Assembly: GCA_030539985.1 (NCBI GenBank)
Contig: JAUNXD010000102.1
Coordinates: forward strand, 1 to 6,310
From: Methanobrevibacter sp.
GTDB taxonomy: Archaea > Methanobacteriota > Methanobacteria > Methanobacteriales > Methanobacteriaceae
Direction: 5' to 3'
DNA length: 6,310 nt
Shown here: positions 5,923 to 6,310 of the stretch, piece by piece
Position numbering within the stretch: the first letter of the stretch is position 1
Layout: each line of letters opens with the position of its first letter
Notes under the pieces: generated by a model
The model's input: only the letters and a program-made list of their open reading frames with translations
What the model was told of the DNA's origin: nothing
The model's database searches: none
Position numbers and translations under genes: made by a program

Positions 5923-5949
5923 GAAGGTATTAAAATTTGTAATACCTTC
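5923..5949 (+). terminator. 10-bp hairpin downstream of the small gene
   Basis: GAAGGTATTA (5923-5932) pairs perfectly with TAATACCTTC (5940-5949) around the loop AAATTTG. The following sequence (TGTTTATTATTATT) is T-rich but broken by A and G, so it is a moderate terminator. It lies 40 bases after the TGA at 5880-5882 and probably marks the 3' end of the small transcript. Confidence 0.55.
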
Positions 5950-6166
5950 TGTTTATTATTATTCTGTAATATTTAAATGAACACATTTTTTTACAAAAAT
6001 TTGACTGCATTTGTTTATAAATGTAATACTTTTTGACATTTCACTATTTTTAAATCATGTTTAATTTTTAGAAATAAAAATATCTAATCAATAATATCTC
6101 TTTAAAATTTTTTAAATTATTTAATTAAAAATCAAATAAATCAATAAATTTCATTTCATTTTGTTT

Positions 6167-6185
6167 AAAAAATTGTCAATTTTTT
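6167..6185. repeat. Perfect A/T-rich palindrome
   Basis: AAAAAATTG (6167-6175), a central T, then CAATTTTTT (6177-6185): nine-base arms without mismatch. It lies just upstream of TATA-like boxes at 6193-6200 and 6207-6215, where an operator or activator site could be. In such AT-rich DNA the poly-A/poly-T part is weak evidence; the ATTG-T-CAAT core is the informative portion. Confidence 0.35.
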
Positions 6186-6239
6186 ATTTGTCTTTATATG
6201 GTAACATTTATATTGTATTCAAATTGAAAATATAATTAC

Positions 6240-6263
6240 GGAATAATACTTCTACATTATTCC
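6240..6263 (+). promoter_or_regulatory. 8-bp hairpin in a probable leader region
   Basis: GGAATAAT (6240-6247) pairs perfectly with ATTATTCC (6256-6263) around ACTTCTAC. A TATA-like box at 6207-6215 would start RNA at about 6237, placing this hairpin at the very 5' end of the transcript, where it could protect the RNA or regulate it. No T-run follows (TGAAAATTTAAAT), so it is not a typical terminator. The direction of transcription is inferred. Confidence 0.35.
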
Positions 6264-6310
6264 TGAAAATTTAAATAATATAATATTATGTTTATTGAGT
6301 TGAACAAATC

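Larger units (their letters stand above)
5950..6310. other. Extremely AT-rich intergenic stretch, no supported gene
   Basis: No reading frame with coding character or ribosome site was found on either strand. G and C are scarce (7 of 60 bases at 6121-6180). It holds several TATA-like boxes (6014-6022 TTTATAAAT, 6193-6200 TTTATATG, 6207-6215 TTTATATTG), a perfect palindrome and a hairpin, annotated separately. The best reading is an upstream regulatory region or long leader for a gene beyond the right edge. An ATG at 6288 stays open to the window end (MFIELNKS) but has no ribosome site, and too little is visible to call it a gene. Confidence 0.5.

Noticed and set aside
5972..6031. 19-codon plus-strand frame beginning ATGAACACA
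   Set aside because: No ribosome site, low-complexity AT-rich sequence and very short; expected by chance.
6288..6310. ATG open to the window end (MFIELNKS)
   Set aside because: Only seven codons are visible and no Shine-Dalgarno sequence precedes it; kept as a possibility, not a gene call.
5950..6310. CRISPR array or tandem repeat in the AT-rich end
   Set aside because: No regularly spaced repeat of useful length; only scattered AATCAATAA-like words expected from the composition.

Overview
The window looks like a piece of a host-associated methanogenic archaeon of the Methanobacteriales, most like Methanobrevibacter or a close relative. This rests on four things. The DNA is AT-rich. There is an F420H2-oxidase-type flavodiiron protein. 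There is a secreted beta-helix 'adhesin-like' protein with a very lysine-rich tail. Archaeal TATA boxes (TTTATATA type) sit about 25-30 bases before the inferred transcript starts, combined with strong GGAGGTG ribosome binding sites. The genus is an inference; no rRNA or other marker is present.

Layout. Bases 1-938 (+) carry a family 2 glycosyltransferase that has lost its first dozen or so residues to the window edge. Bases 971-2650 (+) encode a secreted adhesin-like protein: signal peptide, right-handed beta-helix, then two related Ig-like modules, the second extremely basic. A hairpin plus T-tract terminator (2660-2690) separates it from a convergent minus-strand pair. That pair is a complete PHP-family metal-dependent phosphoesterase (3832-3167) and a DUF2115/UPF0305-like protein with a C-terminal cysteine cluster (3170-2703), overlapping by 4 bases (ATGA). 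The PHP gene is divergent from fprA (3896-5119, +), and both promoters are packed into 63 bases. fprA is followed by a terminator-like hairpin, then a flavodoxin-fold protein (5190-5696). Next is an apparently complete 40-residue gene (5760-5882) with its own TATA box, a near-perfect ribosome binding site and a downstream hairpin. The last 360 bases are extremely AT-rich, contain no convincing gene, and carry inverted repeats and TATA-like boxes that may form the leader of a gene beyond the window.

How the genes may work together. The left part is cell-surface biology (sugar transfer and a surface protein). The right part is flavin redox chemistry: FprA reduces O2 to water with F420H2, and the neighbouring flavodoxin-like protein may be part of the same oxygen or redox response. 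The PHP/DUF2115 pair is probably translationally coupled, with unknown substrate. No CRISPR array, insertion sequence, tRNA, rRNA or recognisable defence system was seen. The most likely overlooked item is the 40-residue protein.
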